64,000 nucleotides of DNA, from positions 48,372,788 through 48,436,787 of the forward strand of contig NC_054534.1 of assembly GCF_017654505.1 (NCBI RefSeq), read 5' to 3'. Under the pieces are notes generated by a model, which made no database searches, had not been told where the DNA came from, and saw only the letters and a program-made list of their open reading frames with translations. Shown here piece by piece: positions 36,921 to 47,760 of the stretch (position 1 is the first letter of the stretch; the number at the start of each line of letters is the position of its first letter). The DNA is from Polyodon spathula. Lineage: Eukaryota; Chordata; Actinopteri; Acipenseriformes; Polyodontidae. Position numbers and translations under genes: made by a program.

Positions 36921-37380
36921 GTTTTTTTTTTTTTTAATTTAGTGGTTGCCAATTACTTTTTGTTATTTTCTCCCAGTTTGAAATGGCCAATTATTATTTA
37001 GGCTCAGCTCACTGCTACCTCCCCTGCGCTGACTCGGGAGCGGCGAAGATGAACACACGTTGTCCTCTGAAGTGTGTGCTGTCAGCTGCCCGCTTCTTTA
37101 CATGCTGCGGATTCACCATGCAGAAGCCCAGGAGCTACAGCGTCGGAGGACAACGCAGCTCCCGGGCAGCTAACAGGCAAGCCCACAGGGGTTGGTGGTG
37201 CGCAGTGAGCTGACAACACCCTGGCTGACCTAACCCCCTGGTGACGTTCAGCCAATTGAGTGCCGCCTCCTGGGAAGTCCCGTGGAATAGCCCAGACTCT
37301 AACTGGTGACATCCAGGCTATAGGGTGTATGCTGCACTCATGCAGAGCGCCTTTACTGGATGCGCCACTCGGGAGCCCCC
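36921..37380 (-). mobile_element. tRNA-type SINE, about 460 bp
   Basis: The minus strand starts GGGGGCTCCCGAGTGGCGCA. Its head has polymerase III-type internal promoter boxes: box A at 37355-37367 (TGGCGCATCCAGT) and a diverged box B at 37294-37304 (AGTTAGAGTCT). A GC-rich body follows and the element ends in an A-rich tail (T run on the plus strand at 36921-36935). The head resembles a tRNA gene too diverged to be functional. Family name not assigned. Confidence 0.75.
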
Positions 37381-38107
37381 TTAAACATTTTAACTATAAC
37401 TTTGATCTTTGTTGATTTCTAAAGCTTCCTGGTATAATTTTGATTTCATTTTCTCATTGGTCAAGATATGTTTTTCTGCCATTAAAAAGCAACATTTCAC
37501 TCTTGATTACTGCTTGTATATATATACACTATCCTTAAGAAGTGTTGGTACAGATGAATAAATGTAGAAAGAGTAGGGGTGGTTGTTGCCCATTTATATG
37601 ACAGTGACGCATTATTAAATATCTGAATAGATCAGTTCCTATTTAAATATATGCAGAATTGGCCAGCCATTGCAGAACAACTCTATGGAACATTTGTTAA
37701 TCACATTACCCTTTTCATACTGGTCTTGTCTGTCTCCATTGCTGAAATACATAAAGTGATAGAACATAAACTGATTGTAGTTTTAGGCAAAGTTGCCTTT
37801 GATTAGTTCCAATTGAAAATTAGTTTAGATCGAGGAATTAAAATGAACAATACAACCAAAAATGAAAGGATTAATTAATTAATCAGGAATTTACTGAATA
37901 CAAAAGATCAAAGGTAGAAATAGATCAAAAATACGAAATCAATCAAATCAAAGTTATTGATTATTAATCTTAAACATCAGTCTAAATATAATTGTCTATA
38001 AAAATAGTACGATTACTTGAAGCTATTCATGGAAATACATAAGTTAAACTATTTACTAGTTTCCTTATCAATTTCTATGTAAAGCTTGAATGTAATTCTA
38101 TTAATAA
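37381..38107. other. No gene recognised
   Basis: AT-rich sequence without supportable features. Confidence 0.4.
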
Positions 38108-38600
38108 CACCGTGTAACAATTTATTTTATTTTTTTTTTGTTCCTGGGTAGTAAGTGTTATTTCCTAATTGCTTATGCCTCAAAATTATAGAAAATGGCT
38201 ATTATTCCCCACAAACTTTGCTTTTGTGACCAGGACAGTGATATTTCAAAATATCACTATTTCCAATGGGAAAACGGGCAAATGTGTGTCTTTTCATTCA
38301 CAGATTTACAGTATAATCATAAATCTCAAAAAACTACTTACTTCTAAATCATTTTTGTATTACTTTAGTATAAATACATGTTAATTTGGATTCATATGTT
38401 GTTTTTTTCTGACTTTACGTGAACGAAAAGACACACATTTGCCCGTTTTCTCATTGGAAATAGTGATATTTCGAAACATCACTGTCCTGGTCACAAAAGC
38501 AAAGTTTGTGGGGAATAATAGCCATTTTCTATACTTTTGAGGCATAAGCAATTAGGAAATAACAATTACTACCCAGGAACAAAAATTGTGTTACATAGTG
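38108..38600. mobile_element. MITE with very long inverted arms (PIF/Harbinger-like)
   Basis: The 493-bp element is nearly all inverted repeat. About 38108-38290 pairs with about 38415-38600, sharing GTTCCTGGGTAGTAA, TTGCTTATGCCTCAAAA, GTGACCAGGACAGTGATATT and GAAAAGACACACATTTGCCC. The tips read CACCGTGTAACA and the inverse of CACTATGTAACA. TAA flanks both sides (38105-38107 and 38601-38603), matching the 3-bp TWA duplications of PIF/Harbinger elements. No coding capacity. Confidence 0.8.
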
Positions 38601-38939
38601 TAATTCAATCAGTTTTAGCATAGCAATTAGGTTTTATGTGTAAAGATGCAGATCAGAGACTATACTTTAACAATCCTTAATGTTTGAGTGAACCCTCTTG
38701 GTTGAGAATTTTCCCTTTTAAATGGGATTTAACACAATTTGTGCTCCTGTAGACTCTAATTTGTTTGGCTGAACAAGGTTGCTGTTTCATTGCATTTATG
38801 GTGAATAGTATCTGCAGCTGTCAAATTGACTGTTCAGATTATCTATACCAGAATTATTGTAATGAAACAGGCAGAGACTGGGATTTCTGGTTACCATATC
38901 TTTTGTTCACCTACAGAGAAGTCCCATAGGCATCCACTG

Positions 38940-39645
38940 GACACCAATCAATGAAGCAAAATGTGCCCAAGCACACCCGGAAGTCAGATACGTGGGGTAG
39001 GTACTCAGAGTTCGTGAAACCCCAGCTTGATTGTCCCCGGTCTACCACTGCGGAAAGCTGTCTGATCATTCCTGGGCTTAATGGGCTGGTATAGAAGTTT
39101 TATACAACACTTTTCTGATATTGCATTTCCCCTTCACTGAGCTGATAAAGACCAGAGGATCCCAGAAATTCGACTGAAGGAAATCATCTGCCCAAAACAA
39201 CCAGTTTCACGCAGCCCAGATTTCGACCAACATTTCCTTGTTCAAACCAATGTATCTCATATCCGTGTGGGAGCAGCACTTGCTCAGGGAGAGGTCAGAG
39301 CCAAAGAACAAATTATTGTCAGGTCGCAAGTTGCAGCCTAGGGAGACGATATTCTACTATTGAAAAATAATCTCACTGTAAAGTGGGCTTTATAATGCGA
39401 TTTTACCTGCTTGGTCGTCACTTTTCGGCACTACATTGGCTATCAAGGATGCGTGACAAATCATCTGATAACCCGATGGCATACACCACTGCAGCCTTTT
39501 TCATTCCAGATATGGTATAAGGCTGGAAGAAACAATCAGATTCTGTCATGCAATCCATATTCAGAGGACACAGAGGACAAGGGGACTAACATTACAAACC
39601 TCATGTTTTATGTTTTACAGAAGGAGAAAGTAATGTGATGATGAG
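38940..39645 (+). pseudogene. Ty3/gypsy reverse transcriptase end and RNase H remnant
   Basis: The plus strand reads SFLGLMGWYRSFIQHFSDIA (the conserved segment after the RT thumb), then PVSRSPDFDQHFLVQTN and IRVGAALAQGE (RNase H start), a diverged LAVKWAL-like stretch, and LQPFSFQIWYKAGRNNQ (RNase H end). Stops interrupt it at several points. The preceding 38604-38939 shows nothing certain. Confidence 0.8.
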
Positions 39646-40270
39646 CCATTCCATGGCTTGTGGGTCCACTTTGTTTACCAAAATCCAGAGACTGAATATA
39701 TTGATACCAGGGTTAGAAATTAACTTTTTGATGAGGAGGCAACTCATAGCATATAGTTAAGAATATCTGATGGTCCACTGGAGGTTTTGGTGGACCTACA
39801 AGTGAACTTATATAGTTCCAATAAATCTGTTAATTAACAGCGTATGACAAAATAACTGAAGCAAACTGATTTTTATTAAATTTTGACAAAAGAATATTAA
39901 ACCTTTAAACTGAATGACACTGTTTGCATCAGCAGTACAGAAAGACATGAGAAATAATTTTACTAATTATTACTTGAATGGGACACACAGATATTAAATG
40001 TTCATTACAAAACCCCGCTGAATTAATGACAAAGCAAAGAATGTCATACAGTAGTTTAAGTCAAATGTTTTGGGTTTTTTTTTTTTCTTGTCATTTTTCA
40101 AGCATTAACATAGAAGTAGAAATTGTGTTTTTTTTAATCCCTGCCATTGTCTCTTCACACTAAACAAAATACACATTTTCAAGCACAGTACTAGCATTAC
40201 CGAGGTTTAATTATACTTTTTATGTGAAAACTGTTCAATTTAATCCAAATAAACATTGTTCAATGAAAAA
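39646..40270. other. No gene recognised
   Basis: AT-rich sequence. Short frames here have no recognisable domains. Confidence 0.4.
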
Positions 40271-40271
40271 A

Positions 40272-41028
40272 AAACACTTGAGTAATGGCTTCCTTCTTGC
40301 CACCCTACCATACAGGCCAAATTTGTGGAGTGTTTGGTATATTGTTGTCACATGCACACTTTGACCAGTGTTGGCCATAAAAGCATGCAGCTCTTGCAAA
40401 GTTGCCACTGGCCACTTGGTAGCCTCTCTCATCAGTTTCCTTCTTGCTAGGTCATCCAGTTTGGAGGGACGGCCTGATCTAGGCAGGGTCTTGGTGGTGC
40501 CATACACCTTCCACTTAATGATTATCTTGACCGTGCTCTAAGGGATATTCAAGGCCTTTGATATTTTTTTATACCCATCCCCTGGTCTGTGCCTTTCAAC
40601 AACTTTGTCCTGGAGTTCTTTTGAAAGCACCTTGGTGCTCTTGTTTGAGTCTTTGCTTTGACATGCACTACCCAGCAAAGGGAACCTACAGGGACTGTTG
40701 AATTTATCCTGAAACCATGTGAATCACTACAATTTAACACAGGTGGAGGCCACTTAACTAGTTTTGTGATTTTGAAGGCAATTGGTTACACCTGAGCTAA
40801 TTTAGGATTGCAATTGCAAGGGGGGTGGACACTTATTCAACCAAGCCATTTCAGTTTTTATTTTTAATAAATTTTCTACAGATTTTTAGAATATTTTTTT
40901 CATTTGGAAGTTATTGGGTTGGATGAGTAGATAAACGAAAAAAAAAGTATGCATTTTAATTCCAGGCTATCAGGCAACAAAGGGTGAACATTTTGAAAGT
41001 GGGTGTAAACTTTCTATAGGCACTGTAT
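40272..41028 (-). mobile_element. Tc1/mariner element J, 5' half
   Basis: Right end: GTGTAAACTTTCTATAGGCA is the same terminal repeat as in G. On the minus strand the transposase DNA-binding half is readable: TTKTLPRSGRPSKLDDLARR, then ALHKFGLYGRVARRKPLL-like codons ending at 40272. The start codon is lost, and everything after the KKPLLK region is missing. The left edge is an A-rich junction. Confidence 0.85.
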
Positions 41029-41741
41029 ATTTTTTATCACACGCATTGGATTAAATAAAACAAACTGTTTATTGTTTATTGTTTCTTTATTGAAGTCCAA
41101 AGTCCATTTTGTTTTGTTTTTTTTCAATCCACTAAAGAAATCAAACGAGACTTTCTAAGACATTATTTTGGGGGTCCCCTGTTTATATTGTTGTAGATTA
41201 AAACTGTGGTACCACTGAATATATATGTAAAAAAAAACTATTATTATTTATTGTTATATTATTTTTGAAAAATAAATGAATATGAGTGTTTACAGCTTTT
41301 ATTCTTTGAACTGGTAATCATTTCCATTTGAGTAAGCAACTGTATAATAAAATAAATTATTATTTGCATTGTTATTGCTGTTGATGATTCAGAGTATAGA
41401 GTGTGGGGTACTGGACAAAAGTACTAAAAGCTGTTTATATTGTTTTTAATTCCTAGTAAAAGAACCCGCTGTACGTAGTGGTGCCGCTGGAGTGTATTAG
41501 GTGGAGGCACTGTGCTATATGTATTTTGGGTTATGCCAAATCAGACACTCACTTAACCAGTATGTTAATTTAACAGTAACACATAGTCTTTGCAGGTCTA
41601 GCAGTACTTGCCTGTTTATTGCATACAGTCCTACACATTTTATCAAATAGTGAACAGAACCCAGGTCCCTTAACTCTCCCTTAGTACAGTGAGGCACCTT
41701 GAATCGTACTGAGCGGGCGAAGTGGGGTTACATTATATATA
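41029..41741. other. No gene recognised
   Basis: AT-rich sequence ending in a TATATATA run at the target of Tc1 element K. Confidence 0.4.
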
Positions 41742-42358
41742 CACTGAACAAAAATATAAACGCAACATGTAAAGTGTTTGTCCCATGTTTCATGAGCTGA
41801 AATAAAAAAAACCAGCAATTTTCCATACGCACAAAAAAGGTTATTTCTCTCAAATTTTGTGCACAAATTTGTTTACATCCCTGTTAGTGAGCATTTTTCC
41901 TTTGCCAATGTAATCCATTCACCTGACAGGTGTGGTATATCAAGAAGCTGATTAAACAGCATGATCGTTACACAGGTGCACCTTGTGCTGAGGACAATAT
42001 AAGGCCACTCTATAATGTGCAGTTTTGTCACACAACACAATGCCACAAATGTCTCAAGTTTTGAGGGAGCATGCAATTGGCATGCTGACTGCAGGAATGT
42101 CCACTAGAGCTGTTGCCAGAGAATTGAATGTTCATTTCTCTACCATAAGCTGCCTCCAACGTCATTTTAGAAAATTTGGCAGTACCTCCAACCAGCCTCA
42201 CAAACACAGACCAGGTGTAACCACGCCAGCCCAGGACCTCCACATCCAGCTTCTTCACCTGCGTGATCGTCTGAGACCAGCCACTCGGACAGCTGATGAA
42301 ACTGCAGCTTTGCACAACTGAAGCATTTCTGCACAAACTGTCAGAAACCATCTAAGAA
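41742..42358 (+). mobile_element. Tc1/mariner element K, 5' half
   Basis: The left terminal repeat begins CACTGAACAAAAATATAAAC after a TA, a common fish Tc1 family distinct from the others here. The transposase opens at ATG 42040 (MPQMSQVLREHAIGMLTAGM). It has a clean N-terminal helix-turn-helix (STRAVARELNVHFSTISCLQ) and a linker to about 42320, where a stop appears. Homology ends at 42358, directly against gypsy sequence. The catalytic domain is absent. Confidence 0.85.
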
Positions 42359-42484
42359 CATTTAACTAAGGTGGAAGCTGTATTGAGTAGTTTAAGAGAC
42401 GCAAGGTTAACAGCGAACCCTGAAAAAAGTTTTGTAGGCTTGAACGAAGCAGGGTATTTGGGGTATGTAGTGGGTAGTGCTGTC
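42359..42484 (+). pseudogene. Ty3/gypsy reverse transcriptase fragment
   Basis: The frame from 42372 reads KVEAVLSSLRDARLTANPEK, followed by SFVGLNEAGYLGYVVGSAV. This is the conserved stretch after the catalytic YxDD motif of gypsy RTs. It is 113 open bases, then cut by a CR1-like LINE at 42485. The same sequence, with the same LINE junction, occurs in opposite orientation at 49022-49147. Confidence 0.85.
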
Positions 42485-43556
42485 ATAAGAACATAAGAAA
42501 GTTTACAAACGAGAGGAGGCCATTCGGCCCATCTTGGTTGTTAGTAGCTTATTGATCCCAAAATCTCATCAAGCAGCTTCTTGAAGGATCCCAGGGTGTC
42601 AGCTTCAACAACATTACTGGGGAGTTGATTCCAGACCCTCACGATTCTCTGTGTAAAAAAGTGCCTCCTATTTTCTGTTCTGAATGCCCCTTTTTCTAAA
42701 CTCCATTTGTGACCCCTGGTCCTTGTTTCTTTTTTCAGGCTGAAAAAGTCCCTTGGGTCGACACTGTCAATACCTTTTAGAATTTTGAATGCTTGAATTA
42801 GGTCGCCACGTAGTCTTCTTTGTTCAAGACTGAACAGATTCAATTCTTTTAGCTTGTCTGCATATGACATGCCTTTTAAGCCCGGAATAATTCTGGTCGC
42901 TCTTCTTTGCACTCTTTCTAGAGCAGCAATATCTTTTTTATAGCGAGGTGACCAGAACTGAACATAATATTCAAGATGAGGTCTTACTAGTGCATTGTAC
43001 AGTTTTAACATTACTTCCCTTGATTTAAATTCAACACTTTTCACAATGTATCCGAGCATCTTGTTAGCCTTTTTTATAGCTTCCCCACATTGTCTAGATG
43101 AAGACATTTCTGAGTCAACAAAAACTCCTAGGTCTTTTTCATAGATTCCTTCTCCAATTTCAATATCTCCCATATGATATTTATAATGTACATTTTTATT
43201 TCCTATTTTTATTTCTCTATTAAATGTCATTTGCCATGTGTCTGCCCAGTTCTGAATCTTGTCTAGATCATTTTGAATGACCTTTGCTGCTGCAACAGTG
43301 TTTGCCACTCCTCCTACTTTTGTGTCGTCTGCAAATTTAACAAGTTTGCTTACTATACCAAAATCTAAATCATTAATGTAGATTAGGAATAGCAGAGGAC
43401 CTAATACTGATCCCTGTGGTACACCGCTGGTTACCACACTCCATTCTGAGGTTTTTCCTCTAATCAGTACTTTCTGTTTTCTACATGTTAACCACTCCCT
43501 AATCCATGTACATGTGTTTCCTTGAATCCCAACTGTGTTCAGTTTGAGAATTAAGG
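42485..43556 (-). mobile_element. CR1-like LINE, 5'-truncated, young copy
   Basis: The 3' tail (CATAAGAACATAAGAAAG) abuts gypsy sequence at 42485. The copy extends to the LKLNTVGIQGNTCTWIREWL region. Compared with 19488-21064 it lacks a stretch of the K-C-K-V-L-H-A-G-N region near 43205 and has few other differences. Confidence 0.9.
42541..43556 (-). pseudogene. CR1-like RT C-terminal half, open over about 340 codons
   Basis: An uninterrupted frame covers RT motifs B (TSGVPQGSVLGPLLFLIYIN) and C (KLVKFADDTKVGG) and the C-terminal region ending LLDEILGSISY. The start and motif A are missing because of 5' truncation, and about 15-20 residues after NREI are lost. It is open because it is young, not because it is functional: there is no endonuclease, no promoter and no complete RT. 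Confidence 0.85.
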
Positions 43557-44527
43557 GAAGATACAATATTTTCCCGCCAAAACAGAAAAAAGTTTTTTTT
43601 TTTTTTAATTCCTTAAAAAGGCAGTGCTTAGTTTCAACCTATTACATTTACATGCAACAAAATTCAAAAGAAAAATACAGTTTTATAAGGTTGCTTTTAA
43701 TCAGGGGTTTCGTGCCTGGAGCAACGCAGGAGGCTGAGCCTACTGTAGAAAATCAGTGGTGTTAAATGTGCTGTTTCATTTTGCTACAGAATTAGTTTGG
43801 TCTTGTTTTCAACATTTGTTGCAAACAGCAGCACAGAGCTCAATGGCAGTGCTTGAGAACACAACGTGACTCGGTCACAGGAATATCGCTCATCCACGTC
43901 CAGCTTTGAAAAACTGCATCTGCATAGGCATGGAATCATGAGGCGATACAGAATTCTGCATAACACAGGAATGCCTTGTTTTGAGACGGTCAAAGCGAAG
44001 AAACAGAAAATAATTAATTGAAAACAAGTATGTGTTTGTTCACATTTATACCGAAACGTTGGCTAAATATAATTGTGTTTATTTTAAAGGAATTGCAAGT
44101 GTGCATTTTCTTTCTTCTTTTAAGAAACTTTAACCTTCCAGTCACAATTAGTGCAGTACTCACTGTTGTCTTTTCCATGACAAAAATTCAGATGTTTTCA
44201 GGGCCGAAATAATTTAGTGTAATTTCTATGCTAAAAAAGCACAACTGTCTCTTGGTCGTTTCGGCAATATAACGTCATAATGGAAAAAATACAGTACATC
44301 ATGGGATTTTATACAGCACTGTCTATTCCTACAAGGCATCTTGCATTGCGAAAGCAACACGTTTGGAATCGGAATAAAGGAAATTATTATGTAATACAGT
44401 TCACGTGCAGTCATCTTCTGGCAAGTTGCATTTTCAGAATCATATCATTATGTACAATATCACAACACCTTATGGTGAAATATTGCTGTTAATCCACAAA
44501 ACCAATGAAATACATCCTATGTAGACT
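43557..44527. other. No gene; includes unclassified repeat copy 2 (43795-43985)
   Basis: Bases 43800-43915 are the inverse of 18963-19065 (shared AGCTTTGAAAAACTGC side and CTCAATGGCAGTGCTTGAG). Nothing else recognised in this interval. Confidence 0.5.
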
Positions 44528-45192
44528 TGTGGTAAAGTGGCTGGTAAGGGGGACAGGTGTAGCGGTGATGTGTTGCAGGAGTGATGAACAGACAACGGTG
44601 ATTCCGTTAATAAGTGCTTTATTGTTCTTTTTCCAGGTCTGGTGACCGTCAAATAATAAATCTCCAGCAATACACAACAATATGTAAAGCACGGGGAAGA
44701 TGAAAACAAGGGCACGGTCACCAGTCCTGGGTGAATGAAAACGTGCAGCTGCTCAGTGCAGTGATGCTCCGGATAGTGCTTTCCTTTCGACAGCTCCGGA
44801 GTTGTGCGTTAACTGTCTATTAGTGCGACAAAAAGATAAACAATGACTCGCAGACAGAAATAACACACAACACGTACATTCTTTTAAAACTCAGAGAGCT
44901 CCTCCTTCACTCCTTCTCTCTCCCACCGTTTAACCCAAACGAAGGAAAAGATCAGCGTTACCCTGACCCCTCCGCATGACATCAAGGTAAACGGTTGCAG
45001 CTGCCCCTCGTTTACCTTTCAGGTCAATACGGTCTTACAACAGAGTCTCGCTTCTTTCCAGGCTGACCCACTTCCCGGTCCCGGAAACGAACTGTCAGGC
45101 CAGCATTTCCAGATACTTCTCCTCCCGTTCTTTAGCGTCCTCACAGGTCGGGAGGCAGATTTATCACCAGAACTCATTGTATTTCTGTCACA
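44528..45192 (-). mobile_element. Solo LTR, second copy of the 33832 family
   Basis: Begins TGTGGTAAAG and ends CTGTCACA, about 665 bp, aligned along its length with 33832-34522. A deletion near 44970 is shared with neither end. Flanks AGACT and AGCCT are a 4-of-5 target duplication. Same orientation as the first copy, 10.7 kb away. Confidence 0.85.
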
Positions 45193-45745
45193 AGCCTGAG
45201 ACACTTATGAAAGTTAGCACCTTTAAGTAAATATGTTTTTTATATCAAGTCCCTCCCTCGCGGTTTTAGGGGAGAGAATTTGAATACATTTCAATGGATT
45301 ACCATTATTAATTATTGTATGTAAATGACTCACAGGCAGTCCACGCTATTCATTTCGCATGCAAAGTCATTGGCAGCTGGTTAGTGAATATAGCAGGTGT
45401 ACAAAGCACGCAGTAATGGGCTTTAATACCGTACTCGAGAATCAGATTCAAGACCACTTCCAGGGGTTTTCGCGAGTATTCTCATCAGGTAGTGCAGTCT
45501 CAGAAATGTGGACTCTGTAATACCAAACTACATTTTTTTGTGTATCTTCAAATATCCCAAAATGCTTTGTGGTACGTTTGGCAAAATACTGCAGCCTGAA
45601 TGACTTGCTATCAGTGTACACTCCACAATGGGTATTCACTTTTATGCTTAAAAAAAAAATTGTCACAACATCTCTGTTAAACTAGTCAGGAAAATGACAT
45701 GGTGACTGCAAAAATGAAAAGCCAGTTAAAAGTAGGATGGGGGAT
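45193..45745. other. No gene recognised
   Basis: About 550 bases with no supportable feature. Confidence 0.4.
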
Positions 45746-46350
45746 TGTGACCAGGATGACTGTAGTGGTGACGTCAGACCAGGAAAAACGAGAAACAAAA
45801 ACGCGTAATGGCGGCGAACTTGAGATGGTACGGCGTCCAGCATTTTATTAAATAATAAACAAATGATTTAAACAAAACACCCAACACTGAAAATAAAGGG
45901 CACGTTGGCCAAACAAACAGACAAAACGGACATGGACGAACCCAACAAACAAGTACTGTGCTGGCACTTCCAGCACGCTGTAGCAATTGTTATTTTAACT
46001 AAACTCTCCTCTCTCTCTCTCAACTGTTCTCCACTTCCGAACACACAACCCGAGTGAGTGAAAACATGCTGCTTTTATGCAGCTGTACCGAGAATCGATT
46101 GCTAATCAATCATTCAATTGGAGTATCGGTACAACTGCACGTTAATTAATAAAAGTGCAATTCCCCGTGCTCACATATTATTACATTTTACCTGCACGTG
46201 AAGTGCTGTGCAATCCTCCTGCCCAAATACAAACATACATTTTAAATACTCATGCTCGTAACCCTTATATCCTGTGTATTTTATACATAAACACCAACAT
46301 TAACACACTACATACAACATAAAACACTAATTAACAAAAGGGGCAGGACA
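45746..46350 (-). mobile_element. Ty3/gypsy 3' LTR, 605 bp
   Basis: Begins TGTGACCAGG and ends GGGCAGGACA, so the minus strand starts TGTCCTGCCCC. It aligns with 59214-59773, sharing GCTTTTATGCAGCTGTACCGAG-type text and GTGCAATTCCCCGTGCTCAC. A purine-rich stretch on the minus strand just outside (AAGGGGGGCATGACTAA, 46351-46367) is a good polypurine tract. This marks it as the 3' LTR of the internal sequence to its right. Confidence 0.8.
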
Positions 46351-46990
46351 TTAGTCATGCCCCCCTTGTGCACAGTACACATGGCCTTAAAAGGCTATGT
46401 GCCCCCTTAGTCCCCAAACTCCCAGTTTATAGTCCCGGCCCAGGAACAGGGGCAGCAACGGGCCAAAGGTGGCACCCCAACAGCTGTAGCAGCCAAGGCA
46501 ATCCTGGCAACTGCATGGCTGTCTGTGGGGGAAAGTCTCCTGATCCCCCCCCCCCCTTCTCTGTAGCAGGCAGTTCCCTCTTGTGGGGCTCCAGCCACAC
46601 AATTTACCTGCAGCGAAAGTGCTGCGGGGGAAGGTGGTCTCCTGACCAATCCCCCCTTCTTCATAGCCGGCAGCTCACCCTTGTTGGGCTCCAGCCACAG
46701 TACTTCCTGCGGAAAAGCAGGGCTGACAGCAACCCCAGGCGACGGCAGCAGCAGCGGACCCTCGGGAGGCGAACTCGGGAGGGGAGCCCATGGCCATAGA
46801 GGCGGCAGGTGGAGCTCCACTTCTCCCTTGTACCCTGTAACTGGTATCTCCCCAGGCGATGCGGAGCAGCACGCAACTCCATAGTTATCCTTTCTAGGTC
46901 TTGGCTCCCCCTCCTGGAATCCAGTGGAACTCAGCCTGCTTTGGCACACATGGGTAATACAAACTATGCTGATCTCCGAGTGTTTATTCA
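46351..46990 (-). pseudogene. Ty3/gypsy 3' internal coding region
   Basis: Minus-strand proline-rich frames such as PPEGPLLLPSPGVAVSPAFP, VLWLEPNKGELPAMKKGGLV and WAGTINWEFGD match the region at 55870-56230 on the plus strand, where the same order is found. Here only one unit of the SPGV type is present, against about 29 in the other copy. The function of this C-terminal extension is unknown. Confidence 0.65.
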
Positions 46991-47760
46991 ATTCATCTTT
47001 TCATCTGTAGGAATTTTAAAACACTACCTTTTTAAAACCAGCACCTGTAGACTTGATACTTCTGTTAATACAACCAAATTAATTAAATGCAGTCCAGTGC
47101 TAGACCTGTGGATCTCTTCCCCACAGGTAAACAAAGGCAATCACAACTGTGGTCTAATTACAGTCCCAAACTGTTGCAGGTTTATCGCTCTCTGAACACA
47201 CACAGATCTGTTCCTATTGAACACAGTGAATCCAGCATTGCATGTGTAAGTAGTACTCACTGTTTCTGTCCTTCCTGGTTCCTGTGCTTCAGCCTGGTTC
47301 CTGTAATTGCTCCTTGCAGCTCTCCGTCTCTTCTTCAAGCTTTGCTTTTGTACATCCCAGTTGCTGGACTTTATCAAACACAACACTTGCAGACACACAG
47401 CTTGCTTTGTTAGCGGCACTGAATAATTATTTTATGTACTCTGGGCAGACAAGCTTTTTAATCCATTCATCCATATTTTTTAGAATACTTACTACTTTAC
47501 TACTGTTACAGTGAACTTGCTGGTTTTTCATTTTAGTTGATGTACAGCGTTTCTTTTCTCACACCCTCTGCTTTCTTCCTTCCTCTCATTAGTTCAGCCA
47601 GCTTTTTATACATTATAGAGTTTTTATACAATGTGGCATCTGGTTTTACATTTTTATTACATACAATATTAAAATATTTCCTAAATATTTCCTATTACCC
47701 TTTACACACCTCTCTTATGCCACATATCCTCTTTCCCAGCTCTACGATACCAGTTTGAGC
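46991..47760. other. No gene recognised; possible unassigned gypsy-associated sequence
   Basis: It lies between two minus-strand gypsy regions in the order expected for integrase, but no integrase motifs could be read. Confidence 0.3.

Noticed and set aside
36983..37213. GC-rich 76-codon frame with cysteines
   Set aside because: Lies in the body of the tRNA-type SINE. Not a gene.
37290..37380. Possible tRNA gene
   Set aside because: Boxes A and B are present, but box B is diverged, no cloverleaf with an anticodon arm could be folded by eye, and it is the head of a SINE with an A-rich tail.
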